A DNA stretch of 64,000 nt from Exiguobacterium mexicanum (GCF_005960665.1 NZ_CP040676.1:382501-446500); one strand, 5' to 3'; numbered from the stretch's first letter, positions 9,131 to 17,514 are shown. The notes: generated from the sequence alone by a model not told the origin. Program-made: numbers and translations.

Positions 9131-9766
9131 AGTTTCCGATTAGCGGATATTCGTGCACGTATTGACGCTCTTCGAGTTCGCGCAACATGAAATGGGCGAC
9201 GTCGGCCCGGTCGATCATCGGCTTGTCAAACGCGAAGTAACCGGTCCGATACGTTCCGGTCATATGTCCTTCTAATAGGCGAGGTCCCCGGAGATCGTCC
9301 ATTCGAGCCCGCTCGCCTCGAGGATTCCTTTTTGAACGTAACTGTCGCGCAGTAAATCGCCCGCGAACGTCTTCATGAGCGTCTCGGCGAACCGGCTGAT
9401 GAGTTTCTGTTTGACGTCTTTCGGTACTTTGACCGTCGCACCTGTCAAATTGACGACGCGTGTCGCGTTGTACGCATGCATGGCGGCAACGACGTGGGAT
9501 GTCGCTTGTTCCAATACGTCCTTGTTCGATGTCTTCGTATGGCCGAGAGCCATCAGGACCGCACCCGTTCCTTCAACGGTCCGGAAGACATCATCCCGGT
9601 TTTCGGCGTCTCCTTTCACAATCGTCAACCGGTCATGGGTCAAATCAAGTTTTTTCGGGCTTCTGACTAGCGCTTTGACATGATGACCATGGGCGAGAGC
9701 CTGAGTGATCAATTCACGCCCCGTCCGTCCGCTGCCTCCGAATACTGCGATATGCATCACATTCAC
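9129..9766 (-). pseudogene. NAD(P)H-binding (NmrA/SDR-like) protein, frameshifted
   Basis: Starting at ATG 9766 the product has the Rossmann motif GGSGRTG and continues to EWTISGDLAY, stopping at 9272 after 164 residues. The family normally continues WTIVRPPRL here. Reading the next frame gives VRGPRLLEGHMTGTYRTGYF and runs open to a stop at 9129-9131 with a sensible C-terminus. Restoring one missing base at about 9295-9298 joins the two halves into a roughly 212-residue protein. So the gene has a single-base deletion, or the assembly does. Intact relatives are small NAD(P)-dependent reductases or isomerases. It is divergent from an HxlR regulator that probably controls it. Confidence 0.85.
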
Positions 9767-9790
9767 TCCTTTGTCTAGTAGATATCTCTA

Positions 9791-9824
9791 GCGTACTTGT
9801 TTATGTACAAGAATAGAAGTACGC
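9791..9824. promoter_or_regulatory. Nested inverted repeats, likely HxlR operator
   Basis: GCGTACTT (9791-9798) and AAGTACGC (9817-9824) form a perfect 8-base inverted repeat with an inner CTTGT/ACAAG pair. On the minus strand a TTGTGC-17-CATAAA promoter for the NAD(P)-binding gene overlaps it. A palindrome between an HxlR gene and its divergent partner is the usual site for such regulators. Confidence 0.5.
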
Positions 9825-9871
9825 ACAAATTTGACGTATACTATCCTTAAAGATACTGAAGGAGTGGTTCC

Positions 9872-10198
9872 ATGGAAACGTGCCCTGTCGAAACGATTGT
9901 CCAAAAAATTTCCGGGAAATATAAGATGTTGATTCTGCATCGGCTCGGCACGCTCGGCGTGAAGCGGTTCAATGAAATCTGCCGCCTGTTCCCGCAAGCG
10001 ACCCCGCGAACATTGACCCGTCAGTTGCGGGAGCTCGAACAAGACGGATTGATCATCCGTACCGTCTATTCGGAAATCCCGCCCCGGGTCGAATATCGAT
10101 TATCAGAAGAAGGGGAGTCCCTTTATCCGATTTTAGAACAGTTGGCACGGTGGGAATATGAAAGAAGCGGACAGCCGCAAGCATCCGCTCGCTCATAA
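9872..10198 (+). CDS. HxlR-family transcriptional regulator
   Basis: A 108-residue winged-helix protein of the HxlR (DUF24) family: an N-terminal Cys (Cys4 in METCPVE), the SGKYKMLIL helix and the TPRTLTRQLRELEQDGLI recognition helix and wing. In Bacillus, such proteins (YodB, CatR, HypR) sense quinones, diamide or hypochlorite through this conserved Cys. It is divergent from a NAD(P)H-binding reductase gene, the usual target arrangement. An AAGGAGTGG site precedes the ATG. Confidence 0.92.
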   Translation: METCPVETIVQKISGKYKMLILHRLGTLGVKRFNEICRLFPQATPRTLTRQLRELEQDGLIIRTVYSEIPPRVEYRLSEEGESLYPILEQLARWEYERSGQPQASARS

Positions 10199-10240
10199 AG
10201 AGAAGGATTTGGTCGCATGACCAAATCCTTCTCTTTTTTT
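10198..10240. terminator. Bidirectional intrinsic terminator
   Basis: Strong hairpin (AGAGAAGGATTTGGTC with its complement) plus a T-run, between the HxlR gene and the convergent histidine kinase gene. Confidence 0.85.
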
Positions 10241-11345
10241 AACGGCGTTGCGGAAAACGTAAGGTGAACGTGGATCCGATGCCGGCGACCGATTCAACGT
10301 GGATGCTCCCGCCGTGGGCGTCCATGCATTGTTTACAAATTTGAAGTCCGAGCCCGGTCCCTTTGATGGCACGGTGAGCCTCTGATTCGACTCGATAGTA
10401 ACGTTCGAACAATTTAGGCAACGCGTCTGCGGGGATGCCGATGCCTTCATCACGGATTTGAATGACTATCTCATGTGCCTCTTCAAACGCCGATATAGAC
10501 ACATTGCCGCCTTGCGGTGAATACTTGATCGCATTATGAATAAGATTTTGCAGACATTGTCTGACCCGATCCGCATGAGCGACGATGGTCATGTTTTCTG
10601 GCTCGATCTGTATGGAAATGGTATGGGTTGCGGTCGTCGCGTGAAATGTCGCAAGAATTTCATCTAACATGTGGGAGACGGACACGTCGTCCATGTGTCC
10701 GTTCAGCACGACCGCATCATGGCGTTGAAAATCCAAATAATGATCGGCGAGCCGCTCGAGCCGTTCAGTCTCTTGTTGAATCAGCCGTAACATATTCGCT
10801 TGCTTCTCACGCGTGAGCGGTTGATGCAATAACAGTTCGGTGAATCCTTTGATGGCCGTCAACGGTGTGCGAATCTCGTGTGACAACTCGGTGAGGAACA
10901 CTTCTTTCCGTAAAGATGACTCAAGTGTCTCGGTATGGTCGTACCATGTGAGGAACACGCTGTCCGGGTTATTGATAAAGTATGGGACGACTTGAAAAAG
11001 ATGTGTATCGAACGAGCATTCGAGCGTCGAGACCGGCTCAGATGAGCAAATCGAGCGGAAGAAAGCCTCAAACTGTTCACGCGGTACGACTTCTATTTGC
11101 CGGCATCGCGCGAGAAAAGACTCGAGCGTGCTTGATTTCGAAACCTCGAAGCGTCGAGCCAAATTCTCATTCATTAAGAACGTATTCGTCGCGGGTTCAT
11201 AAAAGCAGACCATCGCCTGCGACTTGTCGAGCAAGGATTGGACAAATCCATCCGGTTTCGTCCAGTCTCGCTCGGTCGGATCAGGTCGAGTGTCGTCGTG
11301 CGCTTCGAAAGAAGACGAAGCAATCGGTTCAAGGTTGTGTGTCAT
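10239..11345 (-). CDS. Soluble PAS-type sensor histidine kinase
   Basis: A 368-residue histidine kinase with no membrane segment, so it is cytoplasmic. Residues about 40-140 look like a divergent PAS domain (ending FLTWYDHTE), followed by HisKA (His156 in LSHEIRTP) and an HATPase domain with NLIHNAIKYSP, DEGIGI and GTGLGLQI boxes. No response regulator is adjacent, so it is an orphan kinase; it may feed a phosphorelay. The ATG at 11345 has a GGGGGCG site eight bases upstream. Confidence 0.88.
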   Translation of the reverse strand: MTHNLEPIASSSFEAHDDTRPDPTERDWTKPDGFVQSLLDKSQAMVCFYEPATNTFLMNENLARRFEVSKSSTLESFLARCRQIEVVPREQFEAFFRSICSSEPVSTLECSFDTHLFQVVPYFINNPDSVFLTWYDHTETLESSLRKEVFLTELSHEIRTPLTAIKGFTELLLHQPLTREKQANMLRLIQQETERLERLADHYLDFQRHDAVVLNGHMDDVSVSHMLDEILATFHATTATHTISIQIEPENMTIVAHADRVRQCLQNLIHNAIKYSPQGGNVSISAFEEAHEIVIQIRDEGIGIPADALPKLFERYYRVESEAHRAIKGTGLGLQICKQCMDAHGGSIHVESVAGIGSTFTLRFPQRR

Positions 11346-11476
11346 CGGTGTCGCCCCCTATCTTCTGCTGAAACGTTCCTAAAACGCCTTCAAGTGAAAT
11401 TGTAAAGCAACGTGTATGCATTGCCTATGCGACAATGTGCAAAATGTGCAAAATTCTTGAATTTGAACCAAATTTC

Positions 11477-11679
11477 TCACAAGTCCTTGTGAAGCTTCTC
11501 TTCGATCAGATATAACGCTAACGTGAGGGCATCAATCCGTCGTTTCGCGAGGGTCACCTGCGATTTGTATCGCTCAGGGAGTCTTTCGCCTCGAGTGTCC
11601 TCACCGTCTCGTTCAGTTTTTGGAGAATCGAATCGATTTGCCGCTTCGCCTCCGTCAGTTCCGTCATTGAATAATTCAT
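11477..11679 (-). pseudogene. Small helical protein, frameshifted
   Basis: From ATG 11679 (AGGAGGAG upstream) the frame reads MNYSMTELTEAKRQ and so on through a helical stretch, but stops early near 11,555. The neighbouring frame then continues with ERLPERYKSQVTLAKRRIDA to a stop at 11477-11479. One missing base, most simply a G in the GCGAAAG run at about 11,592, would join them into a 67-residue amphipathic helical protein. No named family is recognised with confidence. It is either a fresh pseudogene or a sequence error. Confidence 0.6.
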
Positions 11680-11714
11680 GGCTCCTCCTAAAGGGTTTTC
11701 TCCAGTATACAGAA

Positions 11715-11739
11715 GAAAAACCGAAGCATGTGCCCCGGT
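11715..11739 (-). terminator. Intrinsic terminator of the small membrane protein gene
   Basis: On the minus strand ACCGGGGC-ACAT-GCTTCGGT is followed by a T-run, just after the stop codon at 11740. Confidence 0.6.
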
Positions 11740-11913
11740 TTAGTCTGTCTGCGGTATATAGTTTCTAGTACGGCGGTTTGTCGAGCGCGGTGCGACGAGG
11801 AAAAAGAATCCTAACATCACGCCGACTCCAAGTCCCCAGAGACTGTTGAACAGAAACATCAACACGATCCCGAAGACGAGTCCAATACTCACATCACCCA
11901 TACGGTCAAACAT
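11740..11913 (-). CDS. Small membrane protein, unknown
   Basis: A 57-residue protein starting at ATG 11913 with an AAAGGTGG site upstream. It begins MFDRMGDVSIGL and carries two short hydrophobic segments rich in Gly, Phe and Val, then a basic tail (PRSTNRRTRNY). The positive charges at the end suggest the C-terminus stays in the cytoplasm. It has its own terminator. No family or function recognised. Confidence 0.6.
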   Translation of the reverse strand: MFDRMGDVSIGLVFGIVLMFLFNSLWGLGVGVMLGFFFLVAPRSTNRRTRNYIPQTD

Positions 11914-12003
11914 TCGTTACCACCTTTTCTATGTTTGCTAGACTAAAGGTTTACCCACAATTGAGAAGTGAACCACCTGGGAGGCTAGCACGTCTCCCTT
12001 TTG

Positions 12004-12924
12004 TTATACGTTTGTCTGTTGATTTGGTTTCGTTTTATAAAAACTATAGACGACGCTGATCGAGATGACTAGGACGATCGTCCCAAGCGACATCCAAATC
12101 GGCATCTTGTACACATCGCCGAAAATCATCTTCGTCCCGATGAAGACAAGCATGAAGCTGAGTCCGTGCTTCAAGTAGTAGAAGCGGTCGATCAAGTTGG
12201 CAAGGACGAAGTAGAGGCTACGGAGTCCGAGGATCGCCATGATGTTCGCGTAGAAGATGATATACGGGTCACGCGAGTAGGCGAAGCTGGCCGCGACCGA
12301 GTCGACGGCGAAGACGATATCCGACAGCTCGATGAAGATGAGCGCGATGAACAGCGGCGTGAAGAACAGTTTGCCGTTGATGCGTTTCGTGAACTTACCA
12401 GACGAGATGTCTTGCGTGATCGGCAAGCGGCGCTCGAGCCAACGGATCGTCTTGTTCTCTTCGAGCGACTCGTCCTTGCCGATGTTTTTGAACATCATCC
12501 ATCCGGTATAGATGAGGAAGGCACCGAACACGTAATAGACCCAACCGAAGTTCTCTAACAACGACACCCCGGCGACGATGAAGACGGCCCGGAAGAAGAT
12601 GGCCCCGAGAATGCCCCAGAACAACACCTTATGCTGATACTTGAGCGGAATCGCGAAGTAGGCGAACACGAGCGAGAAGACGAACACGTTATCGATGGCG
12701 AGTGCTTTCTCGATGAAGTAGACGCTCGCATATTCTGTCGCGGCCGTGCCACCTTGTGAGTAAAACAACCATCCGCCGAACGCGAGGGCGATCCCGATCC
12801 AGACGAACGTCCATGTCCATGCCTCGCGGAGCGAGACTTCGTGTGCCTTGCGGTGGAACACCCCGAGGTCAAGTGCGAGCATGAAGATGACGAGTGCCAA
12901 AAAGGCGATGAGTAGGGTCAACAA
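12004..12924 (-). CDS. TerC-family membrane protein
   Basis: A 306-residue polytopic protein with about nine membrane segments and the family acidic motifs (MLALDLGVF near residue 16, EKALAIDNVF and ELSDIVFAVDS). TerC/Alx/MeeY proteins export Mn2+ or help load secreted metalloenzymes. The frame begins at tandem TTG codons (12924 or 12921) five or eight bases after GGAGG; the second gives better spacing. A TTGACT-17-TAAATT promoter lies upstream. The yybP-ykoY manganese riboswitch common before this family was looked for and not seen. Confidence 0.9.
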   Translation of the reverse strand: MLTLLIAFLALVIFMLALDLGVFHRKAHEVSLREAWTWTFVWIGIALAFGGWLFYSQGGTAATEYASVYFIEKALAIDNVFVFSLVFAYFAIPLKYQHKVLFWGILGAIFFRAVFIVAGVSLLENFGWVYYVFGAFLIYTGWMMFKNIGKDESLEENKTIRWLERRLPITQDISSGKFTKRINGKLFFTPLFIALIFIELSDIVFAVDSVAASFAYSRDPYIIFYANIMAILGLRSLYFVLANLIDRFYYLKHGLSFMLVFIGTKMIFGDVYKMPIWMSLGTIVLVISISVVYSFYKTKPNQQTNV

Positions 12925-12939
12925 TAATTCCTCCTTTTA

Positions 12940-12992
12940 GGTTCGTATGAACTCTATATGATTAATTTAAGGTCATATGAACTTAAAGTCAA
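12940..12992 (-). promoter_or_regulatory. terC promoter with direct repeats
   Basis: Minus-strand -35 TTGACT (12987-12992) and -10 TAAATT (12964-12969), 17-base spacer. Two near-identical boxes, GGTTCGTATGAACT (12940-12953) and GGTCATATGAACT (12971-12983), lie about three helical turns apart, one between -35 and -10 and one downstream. They look like a regulator site, but which regulator is unknown. Confidence 0.45.
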
Positions 12993-13079
12993 GTTTATTT
13001 TTACCGAAAATACTTCGACGGTTTCGAGTGGGGCATCGATTACGAGAATCGAGGCGGGTGTGAGGGATGGGGGCCTGCT

Positions 13080-13109
13080 TTGACAAACGAAATACACGAG
13101 CGGTATGCT
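13080..13109 (+). promoter_or_regulatory. Sigma-A promoter of the Cof phosphatase leader
   Basis: TTGACA (13080-13085) and TATGCT (13104-13109) with an 18-base spacer. Transcription from here would include the RAT element and terminator that follow. Confidence 0.65.
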
Positions 13110-13132
13110 TGAAGGGAAAACGACATACATCA

Positions 13133-13199
13133 GGATTGTTACTGAATCATCAGGCAAAACCTAAACTGGGCGCACGCGTTGCGTCTGGTTTAGGTTTTT
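13133..13199 (+). promoter_or_regulatory. RAT antiterminator element overlapping a leader terminator
   Basis: GGATTGTTACTG-AATCAT-CAGGCAAAACC (13133-13161) matches the ribonucleic antiterminator bound by BglG/LicT/SacY-family proteins. Its 3' arm overlaps the first arm of an intrinsic terminator (AAAACCTAAAC 13156-13166 with GTTTAGGTTTTT 13188-13199). This is the standard either/or design: a PTS-phosphorylated antiterminator binds RAT and prevents the terminator. It lies between a promoter at 13080 and the Cof-type phosphatase gene at 13232. No BglG-family gene is in the window. Confidence 0.85.
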
Positions 13200-13231
13200 C
13201 TTGTTTTCAGGACAAAAAAAGGGAGGATATT

Positions 13232-14068
13232 ATGCGAAATATCATCTTTCTAGACGTCGACGGCACGCTCGTCGATGACCATGGCAACATTCCGGAATCG
13301 GCCAAAGAGGCCGTCCGGCAAGCGCGACAGAACGGCCATCTCGTCTTCTTATCGACCGGGCGCTCGAAGGCCGAGCTATTCTCGGACATTCTCGACGTCG
13401 GCTTTGACGGCATCATCGGGGCAGCCGGGGGCTACATCGAGCTCGAGGAGGAAGTGCTGTACCATCAACAAGTCTCCGTCGATGATTTGAGTCATCTCAT
13501 CTCCTTCTTCACCGAACACGGCATCGACTTCTATCTCGAGTCGAACGACGGCCTGTTCGCCGGCGGCAACGCCAAGGCACGGGTGGCGACGATGATCGAC
13601 GAGTTGATGGCGAACAATCCGGAAGCGAGCGCGACGATTGAACGCGGCTTGAAGCCGTTTCATGACGCGATGATGGAAGGGGTCGACCTCGTCCGTCCCG
13701 ACGTGAATAAAATCTCGTTTCTCGGCTCGTCTGTCCCGCTCGACGTCATCCAACAAGAGTTCGCATCCCGCTTCACCGTCATCCCGAGCACGGTCGCCGT
13801 ATTCGGGGCCAACAGTGGGGAGCTGTCCATCCCGGGCGTCAATAAAGCGACGGCGATTGTGACGTTGCTCGAACATCTAGGGTTGGAGCGAGCGCAGACG
13901 TTCGCCTACGGAGACGGGTTGAACGACATCGAGATGCTCGAATACGTCGAGGTCGGTGTCGCCATGGGCAACGCCAAACCCGAGGTCAAGCGTGTCGCGG
14001 ACGACGTGACGGATGCGTGTGATCAAGACGGGCTCGCGAATAGCTTCAAAAAATATCGACTCATCTGA
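13232..14068 (+). CDS. Cof-type HAD-IIB phosphatase
   Basis: A 278-residue HAD hydrolase from ATG 13232 (GGGAGG upstream). It has motif I FLDVDGTL (nucleophile Asp8), motif II STGRS, motif III Lys in NKATA and motif IV GDGLNDIEML; the large insert between motifs II and III is a Cof-type C2 cap. Family members dephosphorylate sugar phosphates or similar small molecules. The RAT element in its leader suggests it is induced by a PTS sugar, so a sugar phosphate is the likely substrate. An upstream extension of the frame through the leader is not credible. Confidence 0.9.
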   Translation: MRNIIFLDVDGTLVDDHGNIPESAKEAVRQARQNGHLVFLSTGRSKAELFSDILDVGFDGIIGAAGGYIELEEEVLYHQQVSVDDLSHLISFFTEHGIDFYLESNDGLFAGGNAKARVATMIDELMANNPEASATIERGLKPFHDAMMEGVDLVRPDVNKISFLGSSVPLDVIQQEFASRFTVIPSTVAVFGANSGELSIPGVNKATAIVTLLEHLGLERAQTFAYGDGLNDIEMLEYVEVGVAMGNAKPEVKRVADDVTDACDQDGLANSFKKYRLI

Positions 14069-14108
14069 AAAAAAGCCAAGCAACCTCTCTTCAGGTTGCT
14101 TGGCTTTT
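14069..14108. terminator. Bidirectional intrinsic terminator
   Basis: AAAAGCCAAGCAACCT and its complement around a CTCTTC loop, flanked by A- and T-runs, between the Cof gene and the convergent Rrf2 gene. Confidence 0.85.
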
Positions 14109-14525
14109 CGTTGCGACATCGTTCACGACATCGGCGAGGGTCACATGCTTCAATACCGATTCCATCGCCGATTGGGCGTGGATAAAGATCGGCTCGATTG
14201 TCGCTTGGATATGTTGGCCGACGGGGCACGCTGGGTTCGGGTTGTCATGGATACTGAACAACTCGTTCTCCTCGACGACACTGACGGCGCGATAGACGTC
14301 ATAGAGCGAAATCTCGGTCAAGTCTTTCGTCAGTTTGGCTCCGGCGACGCCAGGCTTCACTTCAATCAAGTCGGCCTTCTTCAACATGGCCATGATTTTT
14401 CGGATTAGGGCCGGGTTCGTGTTGACGCTACCGGCCAAAAAGTCAGACGAGGTGACGCCGTCCTGATTGACCTCGATCAACGTCAAGATATGAATGCCGA
14501 CCGCGAAACGGCTACTGATGGACAT
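14091..14525 (-). CDS. Rrf2-family transcriptional regulator
   Basis: A 144-residue Rrf2 protein: winged helix at the N-terminus (MSISSRFAVGIHILTLIE, then NTNPALIRKIMAML as recognition helix), the GAKLTKDLTEISLYDVYRAV dimer region. It has one Cys (PACPVG) rather than the three-Cys cluster of IscR/NsrR, so it resembles the YwnA type rather than an iron-sulfur sensor. It is divergent from a QorB-like reductase gene; in B. subtilis ywnA/ywnB form a similar pair. It probably represses itself and that gene. Confidence 0.92.
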   Translation of the reverse strand: MSISSRFAVGIHILTLIEVNQDGVTSSDFLAGSVNTNPALIRKIMAMLKKADLIEVKPGVAGAKLTKDLTEISLYDVYRAVSVVEENELFSIHDNPNPACPVGQHIQATIEPIFIHAQSAMESVLKHVTLADVVNDVATKSQAT

Positions 14526-14596
14526 AGGCTACCACCTTTCTGCACAAGTCATGTAAGTGAATTGGTTACATCTTCAGTATAACAGGGAACAAACAA

Positions 14597-14637
14597 TTGA
14601 CAAACGAAGATGCTGTAACTATTATGATTACATGTAA
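14597..14637 (+). promoter_or_regulatory. Promoter and palindromic operator of the QorB-like gene
   Basis: TTGACA (14597-14602), 17-base spacer, TATTAT (14620-14625). Immediately downstream is the perfect palindrome TTACATGTAA (14628-14637), a likely site for the divergent Rrf2 protein. Similar TGTAA/TTACA half sites recur on both sides. Confidence 0.65.
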
Positions 14638-14673
14638 CTGATTTAATTACAGGTTAAAAGGAGGAAATGATTT

Positions 14674-15534
14674 ATGAAATACTTAGTCACAGGTGCAACC
14701 GGGAAACTCGGTTCGAAAATTGTCGATGTGTTACTCAAGTCGGTACCCGCAAGTGAACTCGCGGTCAGCGTCCGCAATCCGGAGAAAGCGGAAGCACTGA
14801 AAGCGAAAGGTGTCGATGTGCGACATGGGGACTTCGACAAGCCCGAGACGCTCGATGAAGCGTTCAAAGGTGTCGAACGACTGCTCATCATCTCGGCGGA
14901 CGGGGACAACGACACGCGCATCCGTCAACATGCGAACGCCGTCGAGGCGGCCGAGCGCGCAGGCGTATCGTTCATCGCCTATACGAGTCTCGCCGACGCG
15001 ACAGAGAGCCAAAACTTGATGGCACCGCCACATGTCGAGACGGAAGGCGCAATCGAGCGGACGGGGATCCCTCACGCGTTCTTGCGCAACAACTGGTACT
15101 TAGAAAACGAACTTGGTAGCATCCAAGGCGTGCTTGCCGGTGCACCTTGGGTGACGGCTGCCCGTGATGGGAAGGTTGGTTGGGCGTTGCAAGACGATTA
15201 CGCTGAAGCGGCAGCGAACGTGCTCCTCGCGGATGACTTCGAACAGAACATCTTCGAGTTGTCCGGCCCGCTCCATACGCAAGCCGAACTCGTCGAGGCG
15301 CTCAGTGAAGTGCTCGGGCGTGAAGTGACCCTCCAAGAAGTGAGTACTGACGCTTATGCTGGCGTCATGCGCGGCGCAGGGGTGCCGGAAGGGGCAATCC
15401 CGATCGTCGTCGGGATTCAAGATAGTATCCGCAACGGCTCGCTTGAAGTTGAGTCGAACGATTTCGAGTTGGTGCTCGGTCGTCCGGTGACACCGCTCAA
15501 AGAGGCGCTTCAAAAGCTCGTATCGACGTTATAA
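14674..15534 (+). CDS. NAD(P)H-binding reductase, QorB/YwnB-like
   Basis: A 286-residue atypical SDR. It begins with the Rossmann motif TGATGKLG and has the RNNWYLEN stretch seen in QorB and NmrA-like proteins. Length and layout match quinone oxidoreductase 2, an NADPH-dependent cytoplasmic quinone reductase. Start ATG 14674 follows AAAGGAGG. Transcription is probably controlled by the divergent Rrf2 protein through the palindrome upstream. Quinone or electrophile detoxification is the likely role, by family; substrate not established. Confidence 0.88.
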   Translation: MKYLVTGATGKLGSKIVDVLLKSVPASELAVSVRNPEKAEALKAKGVDVRHGDFDKPETLDEAFKGVERLLIISADGDNDTRIRQHANAVEAAERAGVSFIAYTSLADATESQNLMAPPHVETEGAIERTGIPHAFLRNNWYLENELGSIQGVLAGAPWVTAARDGKVGWALQDDYAEAAANVLLADDFEQNIFELSGPLHTQAELVEALSEVLGREVTLQEVSTDAYAGVMRGAGVPEGAIPIVVGIQDSIRNGSLEVESNDFELVLGRPVTPLKEALQKLVSTL

Positions 15535-15541
15535 ACGATAG

Positions 15542-15581
15542 TGACGTCACGTTTTCGAACATCGAGAACGTGACGTTTTTT
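15542..15581 (+). terminator. Intrinsic terminator
   Basis: ACGTCACGTT/AACGTGACGT stem followed by TTTTT after the QorB-like gene. Confidence 0.8.
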
Positions 15582-15688
15582 GATGATTGCTAGCGATTTG
15601 TCTTCACATATTTGTGCACACGTCATCCCCATCCGTTATACTAACAATAAATGGATAATCATAGATGTACGTAGGAAGGATCGATTAC

Positions 15689-15865
15689 ATGAAAAACATG
15701 ATGTTCTTAATCGGCGTTGTCTTAGGATTAGGATTATTGTTCGGGCTGAGATATGAATTCAATGTCATCGGGGATATGGGTTTTAGAATCGCGGCCATCC
15801 TCATGCTCGTATCGGTACTCATCATTCGGTCGACTGCAAAAATTTCATTCTTCAGCCATTCATAA
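15689..15865 (+). CDS. Small membrane protein, unknown
   Basis: A 58-residue protein from ATG 15689, chosen because AGGAAGGA lies eight bases upstream (an in-frame ATG at 15665 lacks a site). Two hydrophobic segments (about 4-19 and 30-47) joined by a short polar loop, C-terminus polar. A TATACT -10 lies at 15637. It is a monocistronic unit closed by a strong terminator. No family recognised. Confidence 0.6.
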   Translation: MKNMMFLIGVVLGLGLLFGLRYEFNVIGDMGFRIAAILMLVSVLIIRSTAKISFFSHS

Positions 15866-15867
15866 AA

Positions 15868-15904
15868 ACAGACCGCGAATTTCCACATTCGCGGTCTGTT
15901 TTTT
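15868..15904. terminator. Bidirectional intrinsic terminator
   Basis: ACAGACCGCGAAT / ATTCGCGGTCTGT hairpin with T-run, between the small membrane protein gene and the convergent chemoreceptor gene. Confidence 0.85.
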
Positions 15905-17429
15905 AGTTCGCTCGGGCTTCGAGCTGACCGGTCACGTCTTCTAACGTGCTCGCGGTCGAGGCGAGGCGGTCCGACATGTGGCTCAACTCTTTTTGGATGG
16001 CGACTTGTTCCTCGGTCGCGGCGGCGACGTGCTGAATCTGTTGCTGCAGTTCGCTCGCCGCTCGTTTCGTCGTCGCGAGGCGCGTTTCGAGCGTCTCCAT
16101 CTGCGACGTCACGCGTTGACGTGTCTCTTGAATCGAACTGATTTGACCGTCGATTTCGGAGACATCTTCGGTCAAACGATGGAAGACGGCCGTCACATCG
16201 GCCGAGACGGTTTGACAGTTCTCGGTCGCGCGTTTGAACAACTGTGCTGAATCGCGGACGATGATTGTGTCATCCATCAGTCCACCTAGAACGCGGGTCA
16301 TCTCAGCTGCATAATCTCGAGACTGGACGGCGAGCTTGCCGACCTCAGAAGCGACGACGGCGAAACCACGACCGGCATCACCGGCCCGTGCGGCTTCAAT
16401 CGAGGCGTTCAAAGCCAGCATGTTCGTCTGGTCGCTGATTGTCTCGACGTGCTGCAGGATGGCTTGAATTTCGGTCGATCGGTTCGACATCGTCGTGACC
16501 ACGCGTTCGAGTCGTTCCGATTCGCTAATGATTTCTTCGACTTTCGCCTCCATCCGTCGCATGTCGCCGTCCCCGGCGATGGTGTCGGCCGCAATCCGTG
16601 ACGAAGCGGCAGCTGTTTGGGCCATCCGTTCTTGGATGAGCGCCGTGAGGGAGCGAATCGATTGAATCTCATCGGCCCCATGGTTCATCGACGTCTCTTG
16701 CTCGGTCGCGTGGGCGACAATCGGATCGACGGTGACGGCGATTTGTTCACCAGATTCGAGCGACTGGTTGGCGGCCGTCTCGAGTTCGGTCGCATGGTTT
16801 TTGAGTGTCATGACGAGTTGACTCGCATCGGTGACGGCTTGCTTCAGCAAACGACGGGTCTCGTCTTCCTGTGCTTTGACACGCGACGACTCAAGGTTAC
16901 GGAAGTGAATCTGCGCGATGAGCACGGCACTCAGTAAGATGAGATAGACCGCATGGACGAGCAACAAGCTGAACGGATAGTCGGCCGTCCCACAGATGAT
17001 CTCGGGGACCAAGAAATAGCCGGCCAGATGCTGCACGGCGAAGATGACGGTACTGTAGACGATTAAGTCGATACGACGCATGAACGACAGAATCGCCAAG
17101 ACGACGAAAATCGAGAAGTGATACTCGACGAGCCCTTGCCCACCGGCGACGGTCGAGATGCTCGAAAACGTGAGCGTGAGCATCATCAAGTGCGGGAACA
17201 GTTGTGGTTTCACACGTTGGCTGACGACCATGGCGATCAGTAGCACAATCGGAACGGCAAACAGGACCCATGTCGCGATGGGATATGCGTAACCGACGGC
17301 ACCGTTTCGGAGCACGGTGTACGTATAGGCAAAATCCGTGAAGCGGTGGAGCAGATGGACGGTGACAGACGTCAAGACGATAACGAACGTGGTGACGAGC
17401 ATCAATTGATTGCGTTTCGTAGAACTCAT
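15903..17429 (-). CDS. Methyl-accepting chemotaxis protein with polytopic N-terminus
   Basis: A 508-residue chemoreceptor. The first ~190 residues are about six hydrophobic segments with short loops and no large extracellular ligand domain. The rest is a long coiled coil containing the MCP hairpin tip ([29 protein letters not shown] pattern, about residues 330-360) that contacts CheA/CheW. There is no HAMP domain. This suggests sensing within or at the membrane (e.g. energy state or membrane-soluble ligands), which is inference. The ATG at 17429 has a GGAGG site. Confidence 0.88.
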   Translation of the reverse strand: MSSTKRNQLMLVTTFVIVLTSVTVHLLHRFTDFAYTYTVLRNGAVGYAYPIATWVLFAVPIVLLIAMVVSQRVKPQLFPHLMMLTLTFSSISTVAGGQGLVEYHFSIFVVLAILSFMRRIDLIVYSTVIFAVQHLAGYFLVPEIICGTADYPFSLLLVHAVYLILLSAVLIAQIHFRNLESSRVKAQEDETRRLLKQAVTDASQLVMTLKNHATELETAANQSLESGEQIAVTVDPIVAHATEQETSMNHGADEIQSIRSLTALIQERMAQTAAASSRIAADTIAGDGDMRRMEAKVEEIISESERLERVVTTMSNRSTEIQAILQHVETISDQTNMLALNASIEAARAGDAGRGFAVVASEVGKLAVQSRDYAAEMTRVLGGLMDDTIIVRDSAQLFKRATENCQTVSADVTAVFHRLTEDVSEIDGQISSIQETRQRVTSQMETLETRLATTKRAASELQQQIQHVAAATEEQVAIQKELSHMSDRLASTASTLEDVTGQLEARAN

Positions 17430-17514
17430 ATAGTTTCCTCCTGGTGATGGGTCAATCTAGCTACTAGAGTATCGTCCGATTGACCCGAATGTTTATCGTT
17501 TTTACACGCCGACA

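Noticed and set aside
12925-13079. Possible yybP-ykoY manganese riboswitch or LexA site before terC
   Set aside because: The riboswitch consensus helices are not found, and the GTTC...GAAC box has the wrong orientation for a LexA site.
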